NCBI RefSeq assembly: GCF_038024875.1 | Contig: NZ_CP136136.1 | Span: 434,001 to 498,000, forward strand | Source: Gordonia rubripertincta | GTDB taxonomy: Bacteria; Actinomycetota; Actinomycetes; Mycobacteriales; Mycobacteriaceae | Reading direction: 5' to 3' | Length of the DNA: 64,000 bases | Part shown: positions 52,142-60,346 of the stretch, piece by piece | Layout: each line of letters begins with the position of its first letter | How positions within the stretch are numbered: the stretch's first letter is position 1 | Position numbers and translations under genes: made by a program | Notes under the pieces: generated by a model | The model's input: the letters and a program-made list of their open reading frames with translations, nothing else | Told to the model about the DNA's origin: nothing | The model's database searches: none

Positions 52142-52183
52142 CGACGTCATCACGGTGACGTCGACAAGTGAGGATTACCTCAC
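52142..52183 (+). promoter_or_regulatory. Two short palindromes before the reductase gene
   Basis: CGACGTCA/TGACGTCG (52142-52149, 52156-52163) forms an 8-bp stem with a 6-base loop and may end the lipoprotein transcript. GTGAGGATTACCTCAC (52168-52183) is a separate palindrome with 6-bp arms and could be an operator of the reductase gene. It does not match the iron box spacing. Confidence 0.45.
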
Positions 52184-52298
52184 AGCTAATTTTGGGAGTG
52201 GACACCGAGCGCCTACCGTAGAAGGGATAGGCCATATCCAAGCGTGTCGACACCAGAGCACCGTCGAGGCGCGCCGAGCAACGGAAGACACCTACCCC

Positions 52299-53696
52299 AT
52301 GAGCGACAACAGCCGCCCGCTTCGGGTTGCGATCGTCGGTGCCGGTCCCGCCGGGATCTACGCCGCCGACGCGTTGATGAAGTCCGACACCGCGAAGGAT
52401 CGCGGCGTCAGCATCGACCTCTACGAGCGTATGCCGGCTCCGTTCGGTCTGATCCGTTACGGCGTCGCGCCTGATCACCCGCGCATCAAGGGCATCATCA
52501 CCGCGCTGCACAAAGTCCTCGACAAGCCGCAGGTCCGCCTGCTCGGCAACGTCGACTACGGCACCGACATCACCCTCGACGAGCTGAAGTCGCACTACGA
52601 CGCGATCATCTTCTCCACCGGCGCCACCGACGACCGCGTACTGGACATCCCCGGCATCGACCTCGAGGGCAGCTACGGCGCCGCACAATTCGTCGCCTGG
52701 TACGACGGCCACCCCGACTTCCCCCGCACCTGGCCGCTGGAACAGGAGAAGGTCGCCGTCATCGGCGTCGGAAACGTCGCCCTCGACGTGGCGCGCGTTC
52801 TCGCAAAGACCGGCGACGAGCTGCTGCCCACCGAGATCCCGGCCAACGTCTACGAGGGTCTCAAGGCCAACAAGGCCATCGAGGTGCACGTCTTCGGTCG
52901 CCGCGGACCGGCGCAGGCCAAGTTCACCCCGCTCGAGCTCAAGGAGCTCGACCACTCGCCGAACATCGAGGTCATCGTCAACCCCGAGGACATCGACTAC
53001 GACGAGGGTTCGACCGTCGCCCGCCGCGGCTCGAAGATCACCGACCAGGTCGCGACGATCATCGAGAACTACGCGATCCGCGAGCCCAAGCAGGGTGCGA
53101 TCCACAAGCTCTTCCTGCACTTCTTCGAGAGCCCCACCGAGATCCTCGGCGAGGACGGCAAGGTCGTCGGCCTGCGCACCGAGCGCACCCAGCTCGACGG
53201 CACCGGCAACGTCAAGCCCACCGGCAAGATCACCGACTGGGAGGTCGGAGCGGTCTACCGTGCGGTCGGCTACCTCTCGGACAACCTGCCCGGCATCCCC
53301 TTCGACTCGCAGGCGGGGGTCATCCCCAACGAGGCCGGACGCGTGTTCGACGAGGGTGAGCAGCTCACCGGCGTCTACACCACCGGTTGGGTCAAGCGCG
53401 GTCCGGTCGGCCTCATCGGCCACACCAAGGGCGACGCCAACGAGACGGTCGACTGCATCCTCAAGGACATGGAAGCCGAGAAGCTGCTCGAGCCCGCCAC
53501 CCCGGGCGAGGACGCGATCATCGAGCTGCTCGAGTCCAAGAACATCCCGTTCACCACGTGGGACGGCTGGTACCGCCTCGACGAACACGAACGCGCGCTC
53601 GGCGCCGCCGAGGGCCGCGAACGCGTGAAGGTCGTCGAGCGTGAGGACATGCTCGCCGCGTCGGAACCCCACAAGGTGGCGCGTCCGTCGGCCTGA
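52299..53696 (+). CDS. fprA: Ferredoxin/adrenodoxin-type NADP+ reductase FprA
   Basis: A 465-residue flavoenzyme of the adrenodoxin-reductase type. The FAD site is VGAGPAGIYAADAL near residue 12, and the NADP site is GVGNVALDVARVL near 155; RTERTQL and the GWVKRGPVGLIG region near 370 are family features. It passes electrons from NADPH to ferredoxin. Start taken at ATG 52299; a longer in-frame extension upstream runs through the palindromes. The position between siderophore genes is consistent with iron release or P450 supply; expression control was not determined. Confidence 0.92.
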   Translation: MSDNSRPLRVAIVGAGPAGIYAADALMKSDTAKDRGVSIDLYERMPAPFGLIRYGVAPDHPRIKGIITALHKVLDKPQVRLLGNVDYGTDITLDELKSHYDAIIFSTGATDDRVLDIPGIDLEGSYGAAQFVAWYDGHPDFPRTWPLEQEKVAVIGVGNVALDVARVLAKTGDELLPTEIPANVYEGLKANKAIEVHVFGRRGPAQAKFTPLELKELDHSPNIEVIVNPEDIDYDEGSTVARRGSKITDQVATIIENYAIREPKQGAIHKLFLHFFESPTEILGEDGKVVGLRTERTQLDGTGNVKPTGKITDWEVGAVYRAVGYLSDNLPGIPFDSQAGVIPNEAGRVFDEGEQLTGVYTTGWVKRGPVGLIGHTKGDANETVDCILKDMEAEKLLEPATPGEDAIIELLESKNIPFTTWDGWYRLDEHERALGAAEGRERVKVVEREDMLAASEPHKVARPSA

Positions 53697-53714
53697 GCGG
53701 ACACCGCAACATCA

Positions 53715-53757
53715 ACGACGAGGGGCGACCGGGTTCTCACCGGCCGCCCCTCGTCGT
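53715..53757. terminator. Terminator after fprA
   Basis: A perfect 13-bp inverted repeat (53715-53727 against 53745-53757, ACGACGAGGGGCG) with CCGG pairs in the loop lies between fprA and a convergent gene. Confidence 0.85.
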
Positions 53758-53773
53758 CTGTCCTTAGCGGGAC

Positions 53774-54280
53774 TCAGCGACCCGGGATCGAGGGCACTCC
53801 CTTGACGGTGTTGCCGCCGCCCGTCACGGCTGCCGCCGACGCGGACGAGCCCGTACCGAAGCGGTCGAACGGGTTGTCGATGCGTCGCACGTTCCACCAG
53901 AATCCGACGTTGTCGGTCAGGTTCTCGGCGTAGTCGGAGATCGCGTACCCGGAGATCGACGACGGGAAGCAGCCGAACCAGGTGGTCTTGATGGTGAGGG
54001 ATTCGTTCTTCTTCAACTGGGCCTTGAACTTCGTCGCGCCGCCCGTCTCCTGCAGGGTGACGTTGCGGAATTCGCCGTCACGCGCGGTGACGCGCATGAA
54101 CCGGGTCATGCTCCACGCCTGGTTCCACGGGGTACCCGGGGCACCGAACTGGCAGTAGACCCCACCCGTCATCTGCAGGTTGGGGACGGCGGCCTGGGCA
54201 GGCGCGGCACCCACGAGCGTTCCTGCCGCGATGCTTCCCGCAGCCAGAACCCCGACAACGGCCCGTTTGAGTGACTTCAT
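53774..54280 (-). CDS. Small secreted protein
   Basis: A 168-residue protein with a signal peptide (residues 1-30, ending APAQA) and a mature region of about 138 residues with two cysteines (VYCQF and FGCFP) that could form a disulfide. The C-terminal 30 residues are Gly/Ser-rich (GTGSSASAAAV). ATG 54280 follows AGGAGG. Many aromatic residues suggest a beta-sandwich. No family could be named. Confidence 0.75.
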   Translation of the reverse strand: MKSLKRAVVGVLAAGSIAAGTLVGAAPAQAAVPNLQMTGGVYCQFGAPGTPWNQAWSMTRFMRVTARDGEFRNVTLQETGGATKFKAQLKKNESLTIKTTWFGCFPSSISGYAISDYAENLTDNVGFWWNVRRIDNPFDRFGTGSSASAAAVTGGGNTVKGVPSIPGR

Positions 54281-54438
54281 CGATCCTCCTGTTTTCGCAA
54301 CCCTGGAAACACTGGGCATATCGATTCGAGCACATCGCAGTGTTACCGAAGACACAGCCTCCATTAACTTCTTGCGCTCTTTCGTTATTCGAACGACATG
54401 CATCGGGCCGCGCTGTCCGGGCCGCCGAGCCGCGTTGG

Positions 54439-54457
54439 TAAGGTTACCCTTCGTGCG
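54439..54457 (+). promoter_or_regulatory. Possible degenerate IdeR box before the siderophore permease
   Basis: TAAGGTTACCCTTCGTGCG keeps the left half of the DtxR consensus (TAAGGTTA) but not the right. It overlaps the GTG start at 54453. GGTAAGGTTACC itself is a palindrome at 54437-54448. Low confidence on its own; the context is iron uptake. Confidence 0.4.
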
Positions 54458-55496
54458 CCGCCCCCTCCGTGTTCTCGGCATCCCCGTGCTGGTTGCGGTT
54501 CTGGTGGGGCTGGTCGTCGCCTCCGTGCTCTTCGGCACCCGCCCCGTCCCGCTGGACGAGGTCTGGACGAGTTTCGCGACGGGGATCTCGGAGATCTGGG
54601 CGGCCCTCCTCGACCTTCGGATGCCGGAGATCAGCAAGGACACCGACGTCGACGGCATCGTCTGGGACCTTCGCGTCCCCCGGACCCTCCTCGGTCTGTT
54701 CGCCGGCCTGGCCGTCGGCGCCGCCGGTGCCATCACCCAGGGACACACGCGCAATCCCATCGCCGATCCCGGGATTCTCGGCGTCAACGCCGGAGCCGCA
54801 TGCGCCGTGGTGGCCGGTATCTACCTGGTCGGGATCACCAGCCCCGTCGCGTTCATGTTCTTCGGACTGCTCGGCGCGATCATCGCCGCGACCGTCGTCT
54901 TCGGGCTGTCGGCACTGAGCGGCTCGAGTCCGCTGACCCTGGTGCTGGCCGGCACCGGCCTCACAGCGATGCTCACCGCCATCACGTCGTCGATCGTGCT
55001 CGTGGACACCAACTCTCTCGACCAGTGGCGGTTCTGGAGCGTCGGCTCGACGGCCGGCCGCGGCATCGATGTGTTCTGGGCGAGTCTGCCGTTCATCGGA
55101 GTCGGACTGGTGTTCGCGCTGGCGAGCGGCTTCTTCCTGAACGTCCTCAGCCTCGGCGACGACATGACCAAGGCGCTGGGCTCGCGGGTGGTTCTGATTC
55201 GCGCACTGGGCATTCTGACGATCACCCTGCTCATCGGCGCCGCCACCGCGGCCTGTGGCCCCATCGTGTTCCTCGGACTCGTCGTGCCGCACATCGCGCG
55301 TGCGCTCGTCGGTGCCGACTACCGCTGGATCATCCCGTATTCGGCGCTGCTCGGCGGGATGCTCCTCGTCGGCTGCGACATCCTCGGCCGCGTCGTCGCG
55401 CGCCCGGGTGAGGTCCAGGTAGGCGTCATGCTGGCCCTGGTCGGCGCTCCGTTCCTGATTTTCATGGTCCGTCGGCAGAGGTTGGCAACCGTATGA
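54453..55496 (+). CDS. FecCD-type siderophore ABC permease
   Basis: A 347-residue membrane protein of about nine to ten helices, with the conserved GLAVGAAGAITQGHTRNPIADPGILGVNAGA region (key GAAGA, NPIADPG, GVNAGA) near residue 85. It forms half of the inner-membrane channel. GTG 54453 was chosen because it directly follows the palindrome and begins a charged-then-hydrophobic N-terminus. It overlaps the next gene by four bases. Confidence 0.9.
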   Translation: MRRPLRVLGIPVLVAVLVGLVVASVLFGTRPVPLDEVWTSFATGISEIWAALLDLRMPEISKDTDVDGIVWDLRVPRTLLGLFAGLAVGAAGAITQGHTRNPIADPGILGVNAGAACAVVAGIYLVGITSPVAFMFFGLLGAIIAATVVFGLSALSGSSPLTLVLAGTGLTAMLTAITSSIVLVDTNSLDQWRFWSVGSTAGRGIDVFWASLPFIGVGLVFALASGFFLNVLSLGDDMTKALGSRVVLIRALGILTITLLIGAATAACGPIVFLGLVVPHIARALVGADYRWIIPYSALLGGMLLVGCDILGRVVARPGEVQVGVMLALVGAPFLIFMVRRQRLATV

Positions 55497-56632
55497 ACTC
55501 CTCCGACGTGAAGACGCCCGGTCCCGCTGCTGGTGAGCCCGGGGCACGAACGCGCAGCATCGCCCCGCATCCCGGGGGCTACCGCCTCGCGATCGAACCG
55601 GTGTCGTTCGTCGTGCGTCCGCGCATGCTGATCGTCGCGCTCGTCTCGGCGGTACTCGCGGTGGTGCTGTTCCTGACCAGTGTCGGCGTCAGCGACTTCC
55701 CGCTCACCCCGATCGACGTCGCACGAATCCTGCTGGGCGGCGGCACCCGCATCGAGAACGTCGTCGTCTTCGACGTCGCGCTCCCCCGGGCCCTCGTCGG
55801 CCTGCTGGTGGGCATCGGGCTCGGATGCTCCGGCTCCCTCACCCAGCTGATCTCCCAGAACCCCCTCGCCACCCCCGACATCCTCGGCATCACGGCCGGA
55901 GCCAGCGCGGCGGCGGTCGCAGCCATCGCCTTCTCCAACACGAGTTGGGGCAGCTGGTTCGGCGACCTCGGCGTGCCGGCGTCGGCGATGATCGGCGCGC
56001 TGCTGACCGCGGCGCTCATGTACGTGCTCGCCTGGCCCGGCCGCAAGGCCAACAGCGGCATCAACCCGTTCCGGCTCGTGCTGATCGGCGTCGGCATGAC
56101 CTGGATGCTGCAGGCGCTGACCAACTTCCTGTTGACCCGCGCCGACATCCGCGACGTGGGGCGCGCCCAGGTGTGGCTGGTCGGCTCGGTCGCCAACGTC
56201 GGCTGGTCCAATGTGTGGCCGGTGGTCGGCGGGGTCGTCGTCGGGGTCGTGGTGATCGTCGTGTTCTCGCGGCAGATCGGAATGCTCAGCCTCGGACCGG
56301 ATCTCGCACGCGGACTCGGCGTCCGGACCGGTGCGGTGTCCACGACGCTGTTACTGACCGCGGTCCTGGTCAGTGCGCTGTGCGTGTCCGCCGCCGGACC
56401 GATCGCCTTCGTCGCCTTGCTCGCCCCGCAGATCGCACTGCGGCTGGCCCGCACCGCGGTGCCGACGCCGTTGTTGTCCGGCCTGGTCGGTGCGTCGCTG
56501 GTGCTCGGCGGAGATCTGTTGTGCCGCACGGTGCTGCCCGGCGGTCTACCCGTCGGCATCGTCACCGCCGCGATCGGCGGACCGTTCCTCATCTACCTGA
56601 TGATCGCGATGTCCCGGAAGGCGACCGTATGA
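55493..56632 (+). CDS. FecCD-type siderophore ABC permease, second subunit
   Basis: A 379-residue permease of the same family with a 40-residue N-terminal cytoplasmic extension. The conserved region NPLATPDILGITAGASAAA lies near residue 125 and SAAGPIAFVALLAPQIALRL near 300. Its start overlaps the previous stop and its stop overlaps the ATPase start, both ATGA. Confidence 0.92.
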   Translation: MNSSDVKTPGPAAGEPGARTRSIAPHPGGYRLAIEPVSFVVRPRMLIVALVSAVLAVVLFLTSVGVSDFPLTPIDVARILLGGGTRIENVVVFDVALPRALVGLLVGIGLGCSGSLTQLISQNPLATPDILGITAGASAAAVAAIAFSNTSWGSWFGDLGVPASAMIGALLTAALMYVLAWPGRKANSGINPFRLVLIGVGMTWMLQALTNFLLTRADIRDVGRAQVWLVGSVANVGWSNVWPVVGGVVVGVVVIVVFSRQIGMLSLGPDLARGLGVRTGAVSTTLLLTAVLVSALCVSAAGPIAFVALLAPQIALRLARTAVPTPLLSGLVGASLVLGGDLLCRTVLPGGLPVGIVTAAIGGPFLIYLMIAMSRKATV

Positions 56633-57459
56633 CCATCTCCCCTCCCGAGAACGCCCCGCGCGCGACGTCCCGGCTCCGCGGCAGCGGACTCACCGTCGGC
56701 TACGACCAGCGGGTGGTGATCGACAGCCTCGACATCGACATCCCCGACGGCCGGGTCACGACGATCATCGGCTCGAACGGCTGCGGCAAGTCGACGCTGC
56801 TCCGATGTCTCGCCCGGTTGCTGCCGCCCAAGGCAGGCACGGTCTTCCTCGACGGCGAGGACATCGCACATGTGCGGCCCAAGCAGATCGCCCGGACCCT
56901 GGCGATCCTGCCCCAGAACCCGGTCGCGCCCGAGGGTTTGACCGTCGCCGACCTCGTCGGCCGGGGCCGGCATCCTCATCAGCGGTGGTACCAGCAGGCG
57001 ACCGCCGCCGACGAGGCCGCGGTCGCCGAGGCGATGGAGATGACCGACACCCTCGAACTCGCCGACCGAACCCTCGACGCGCTCTCCGGCGGTCAGCGCC
57101 AGCGGGTCTGGATCGCACTCACGCTCGCGCAGGGCACCGACCTCATCCTGCTCGACGAGCCGACCACCTACCTCGACCTCGCCCACTCGATCGACGTCCT
57201 CGACCTCGTCCGACGCCTACGCGACGACCACGGCAAGACCGTGGTGATGGTTCTGCACGACCTCAATCTCGCGGCGCGCTACAGCGATTCACTGGTGGTC
57301 ATGAAGAACGGTGCCATCGTCACCACGGGCGCCCCGGCCGACGTCATCGACGCCGAGATGCTCGACGAGGCCTTCGGCCTGCGGGCACATGTGATGACGG
57401 ACCCGATCTCGGGCGGACCGCTGATCGTGCCGCTCGGCGCACACACGCGCGCCTTCTAG
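56629..57459 (+). CDS. Siderophore ABC transporter ATP-binding protein
   Basis: A 276-residue ATPase of the FecE/FepC type. Walker A is GSNGCGKST near residue 47, the Q-loop LPQNP near 93, signature LSGGQRQRVW near 148 and Walker B LILLDEPTTYLD near 168. It completes the importer with the two permeases. Its stop overlaps the 3' end of the convergent ClC gene by four bases. Confidence 0.93.
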   Translation: MTISPPENAPRATSRLRGSGLTVGYDQRVVIDSLDIDIPDGRVTTIIGSNGCGKSTLLRCLARLLPPKAGTVFLDGEDIAHVRPKQIARTLAILPQNPVAPEGLTVADLVGRGRHPHQRWYQQATAADEAAVAEAMEMTDTLELADRTLDALSGGQRQRVWIALTLAQGTDLILLDEPTTYLDLAHSIDVLDLVRRLRDDHGKTVVMVLHDLNLAARYSDSLVVMKNGAIVTTGAPADVIDAEMLDEAFGLRAHVMTDPISGGPLIVPLGAHTRAF

Positions 57460-58772
57460 GCGCCTGAATCCCGTTCGCGGGCGCCGTCGTCGGCGAGCAT
57501 GTTCTCCCGCAGCGAGTCGTAGACCGGCGGGGTCCCGGAGAGATGGGCGACGAGCACCGCCGCCGCGGTCGCGGCGAGCATGGGGACCGCCACGGTCGTC
57601 GTCGCACTCATCTCCATCACCACGACCATGCCGGTGAGCGGCGCCCGCACCACTGCACCGAACAGCGCGGCCATGCCCGCGAGCACCAGGGCATCGCGCA
57701 GCGTCGAATCCGATTGCGGGAGAACCGCTGAGAGGCCCGCGGAGAACAACACACCCCACAGCGCACCGAGCGCGAGCATCGGCGCGAACAGACCGCCCGG
57801 TGTGCCCGCGGCGTAGGACAGCGGTCCGGCGACGAACCGCACGATGAACAGTGCGGCGACCACCGGCAGGACCACCGAGCCGTCGAAGATCTGTTGCGCC
57901 AGATTGTCTCCGCCACCGGCCGCATCGGTGTCGATGGCCATCAGGCCGCCGACGACCGCGCCGATGATCGCGGCCTTCGCGATCTGCGGGACGCGCGTGA
58001 TTCCGCGAACCGCGCTGATCGCCGCGAGAACCGCTCGCCCGTAGGCGATCCCGATGAGGCCGCTGAGGAGACCGAAGACCACGAACACCGGCAGCAGGGT
58101 GATCGAGGGCGGGGCCACCGCGCCGACGAGAAAGTCGGGCCGGTCCCCGAGGATCACGTGGCCGCAGGCCACCGCCGCGGCCACGGCGAGGATGGTCGGT
58201 ACCACCACCCGGAGCCGGAAGGAGTGGGTCACCTCCTCGAGCGCGAAGAGCGCGCCACCCACCGGCGCGGTGAAGGCTACGGCGAGGCCGGCCCCGCTGA
58301 GCGAGGTCTGCATGACGCGGACGTCGTATTCGTCGAGTCCGGCACGGCGCCCGGTCTCGGAACCGACGGCGGCACCCATGTGCACGGTCGGTCCCTCCCG
58401 TCCGAGGACGAGACCCGAACCGATCGCGGCCAGCCCACCGAAGAATCGCGCGGGGATCACGCGCAGCGGCGCCGGCTCCGCCTCACCGCGTTCGACGGCC
58501 TCCACGTGCTGGATGCCGCTACCCGCCGCGGTCGGCACCAGGTGAGAGACGAGCGCACCGAATGCCGCACCCGCGGCGGTCACCGCGACCGGGATGAACC
58601 ACCCCGGGACGCCGAGTCCGTCGGCCCAGTCCAGCATGTCGAACCGCCACCGGTTCAGATGGTCGAGACACCACCGGAAAGCCCCGCCGAGGACGCCGGT
58701 CACGCAACCGGCGAGGACGGCGAGCAGGCACAACCGCACCAGACCCTGGTTGTCCATCGTCGGCGAGGTCAC
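57456..58772 (-). CDS. ClC-family chloride transporter
   Basis: A 438-residue membrane protein with the three ClC selectivity motifs: GSGIQHVEAVE near residue 84, GREGPTVHMG near 122 (gating Glu retained) and GGLFAPMLALG near 320. An acidic pair in FALEEVTHSF near 178 matches the proton-path glutamate of exchangers, so Cl-/H+ antiport is more likely than a channel. No C-terminal CBS domain is present. Start ATG 58772 (MTSPTMDNQG). Confidence 0.92.
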   Translation of the reverse strand: MTSPTMDNQGLVRLCLLAVLAGCVTGVLGGAFRWCLDHLNRWRFDMLDWADGLGVPGWFIPVAVTAAGAAFGALVSHLVPTAAGSGIQHVEAVERGEAEPAPLRVIPARFFGGLAAIGSGLVLGREGPTVHMGAAVGSETGRRAGLDEYDVRVMQTSLSGAGLAVAFTAPVGGALFALEEVTHSFRLRVVVPTILAVAAAVACGHVILGDRPDFLVGAVAPPSITLLPVFVVFGLLSGLIGIAYGRAVLAAISAVRGITRVPQIAKAAIIGAVVGGLMAIDTDAAGGGDNLAQQIFDGSVVLPVVAALFIVRFVAGPLSYAAGTPGGLFAPMLALGALWGVLFSAGLSAVLPQSDSTLRDALVLAGMAALFGAVVRAPLTGMVVVMEMSATTTVAVPMLAATAAAVLVAHLSGTPPVYDSLRENMLADDGARERDSGA

Positions 58773-58902
58773 AGAAGGAAGTTACCGCGCACGGGGCCCC
58801 CATCCGACACTTCCGAACAGCAGGTTCGTGTCATCGAGGGGTCAATCGGGGTCAGACGGCCGGCTCGGGCGCGGCTACACACCAGCCAACAGTTGCGGCA
58901 GG

Positions 58903-59805
58903 TCAGGCGAAGGCCGCGGCCACATCGGCGGCGCGTCGGAGCTGGTCGGGGTCCGAGCTCGTCGGGATGAGCTGCACCTCGTCGGTGCCGATGTCGGCGA
59001 AGCGACGCAGCACCTCCCCCAACTCGGTCTCGGTCCCCGACCACCCCGTCGTGGGCGCGATGGCGTCGACGAACTCCGACGGAATCCAGTTCATGTAGTG
59101 GTGCAGATGCCGGGTCACCTGCGTCCGCGGCGCATCGCCCTCGCCGATGGCGAACCAGAACGACGTCGCGAGATGCGGTGCGGGACGCCCGGCTTCGGCC
59201 CACGCCGATCGCGCGACGTCGAACAGTTCGTTCTGCTTCGACGCGTCGAGGTCGAGGGTGACACCGGCGATGCCGTCGGCCCAGTCGACGGCGCTGCGGA
59301 TGGTCTTGGGACCGGTGGTGCCGACGTGCAGCGACGGACCGCCCTTGCGATGCGGCGGTGGCCCGACGGGCAGCACCGACTCGGTCAGTTTCTCGCCGGC
59401 CCAGACCCGTTTCATCGTCGCGGCGCGCTCGGTGAGTTGCCGCATGGTCTGGGTGGACGGGTCCGCGCCGACGGCCCGGTAGTCCTCGAGTCGGCCGCCG
59501 ACCCCGAGCGCCACCGTGAGTCGCCCCTCCGACAGCATGTCGCCGGTGGCCAGCGCCTTCGCGAGCATGACCGGGTCGTGCAGCTGCGGCACGACGACGG
59601 TCATCACCAGGGACACGCGCCGGGTCCACGCGGCTGCTGCACCGAGGAATGTCAGGCATTCGGGGTTGTCGAACGCTATCCGCTCACCCCAGCACAGGGA
59701 GCTGAACGGGCCGTCGTCAATGGTGGTGGCCCATGAGTGGAGGGTCTCTGCGTCGAGGTCCGGCTCCATCACGGGCATCGTCATCCCGATGCGCACAGGC
59801 GCCAT
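58903..59805 (-). CDS. LLM-class F420-dependent oxidoreductase-like protein
   Basis: A 300-residue luciferase-like TIM-barrel flavoprotein of the actinobacterial F420 type. VGTTGPKTIRSAVDWADGIAGV near residue 160 and ALGVGGRLEDYRAVG near 105 are the recognisable segments, and a typical C-terminal ADIGTDEVQLIPTS follows. Start taken at ATG 59805 (MAPVRIGMTMPV); the frame upstream is antisense and basic. Substrate unknown. Confidence 0.8.
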   Translation of the reverse strand: MAPVRIGMTMPVMEPDLDAETLHSWATTIDDGPFSSLCWGERIAFDNPECLTFLGAAAAWTRRVSLVMTVVVPQLHDPVMLAKALATGDMLSEGRLTVALGVGGRLEDYRAVGADPSTQTMRQLTERAATMKRVWAGEKLTESVLPVGPPPHRKGGPSLHVGTTGPKTIRSAVDWADGIAGVTLDLDASKQNELFDVARSAWAEAGRPAPHLATSFWFAIGEGDAPRTQVTRHLHHYMNWIPSEFVDAIAPTTGWSGTETELGEVLRRFADIGTDEVQLIPTSSDPDQLRRAADVAAAFA

Positions 59806-59851
59806 TCTGGCACGCGGAGGGCGGGCGTATCCCGTTCTCGGAGAACGAGCC

Positions 59852-60331
59852 TCACCAGACGAAGGCGCCGCCCGTCCAGATACTGGTGGCGACGAGCGCG
59901 AAGAGCAGTTCGATGCCGATCGTCTTGGCCGCGGCTTTGAGAGCGGCCACCGCACCGCGCCACGCCAGCTCGAGACTCTGGGTTCGCACGAGTTCGGCGG
60001 CCACCGCACCCACGACGAAGCCGAGCAGCAGACCGATCACCGGCACGACGAAGAAGCCGACGATCCCGACGAGTCCACCGACCACGACGGTCCGGTTCGG
60101 AATCCCGTCCGTGCGCAACGATTTTCCGGCGACGAGGTACTTGATGACCTCGCCGACCACGAGCGCGAGCATGGCGGCGGCGAACACCGACCAGGCCCAC
60201 CCGCCCACGACGATCGCCCAGACGAGGAGCGCGCCGGCGATCAGCAGCGTTCCCGGCAGAATCGGGACGACGATCCCGATCAGGCCGACGAAGATGACGG
60301 CCGCGACCAGCAGCTCACCCCAGAGCGGCAC
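59852..60331 (-). CDS. DUF456 membrane protein
   Basis: A 159-residue protein with about four membrane helices and the glycine-rich family pattern (LIGIVVPILPGTLLI, VGGLVGIVGFFVVPVIGLLLGFVVGAVAAEL, key PILPGTLLI and GFFVVPVIGLLLG). It is 15 bp downstream of purT, probably in one transcript. Function unknown. Confidence 0.83.
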   Translation of the reverse strand: MPLWGELLVAAVIFVGLIGIVVPILPGTLLIAGALLVWAIVVGGWAWSVFAAAMLALVVGEVIKYLVAGKSLRTDGIPNRTVVVGGLVGIVGFFVVPVIGLLLGFVVGAVAAELVRTQSLELAWRGAVAALKAAAKTIGIELLFALVATSIWTGGAFVW

Positions 60332-60346
60332 TTGTCCGACGCCCGG

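Noticed and set aside
52168..52183. IdeR box before fprA
   Set aside because: The half-sites are four bases apart rather than nine, so it does not fit the iron box; kept only as an unassigned palindrome.
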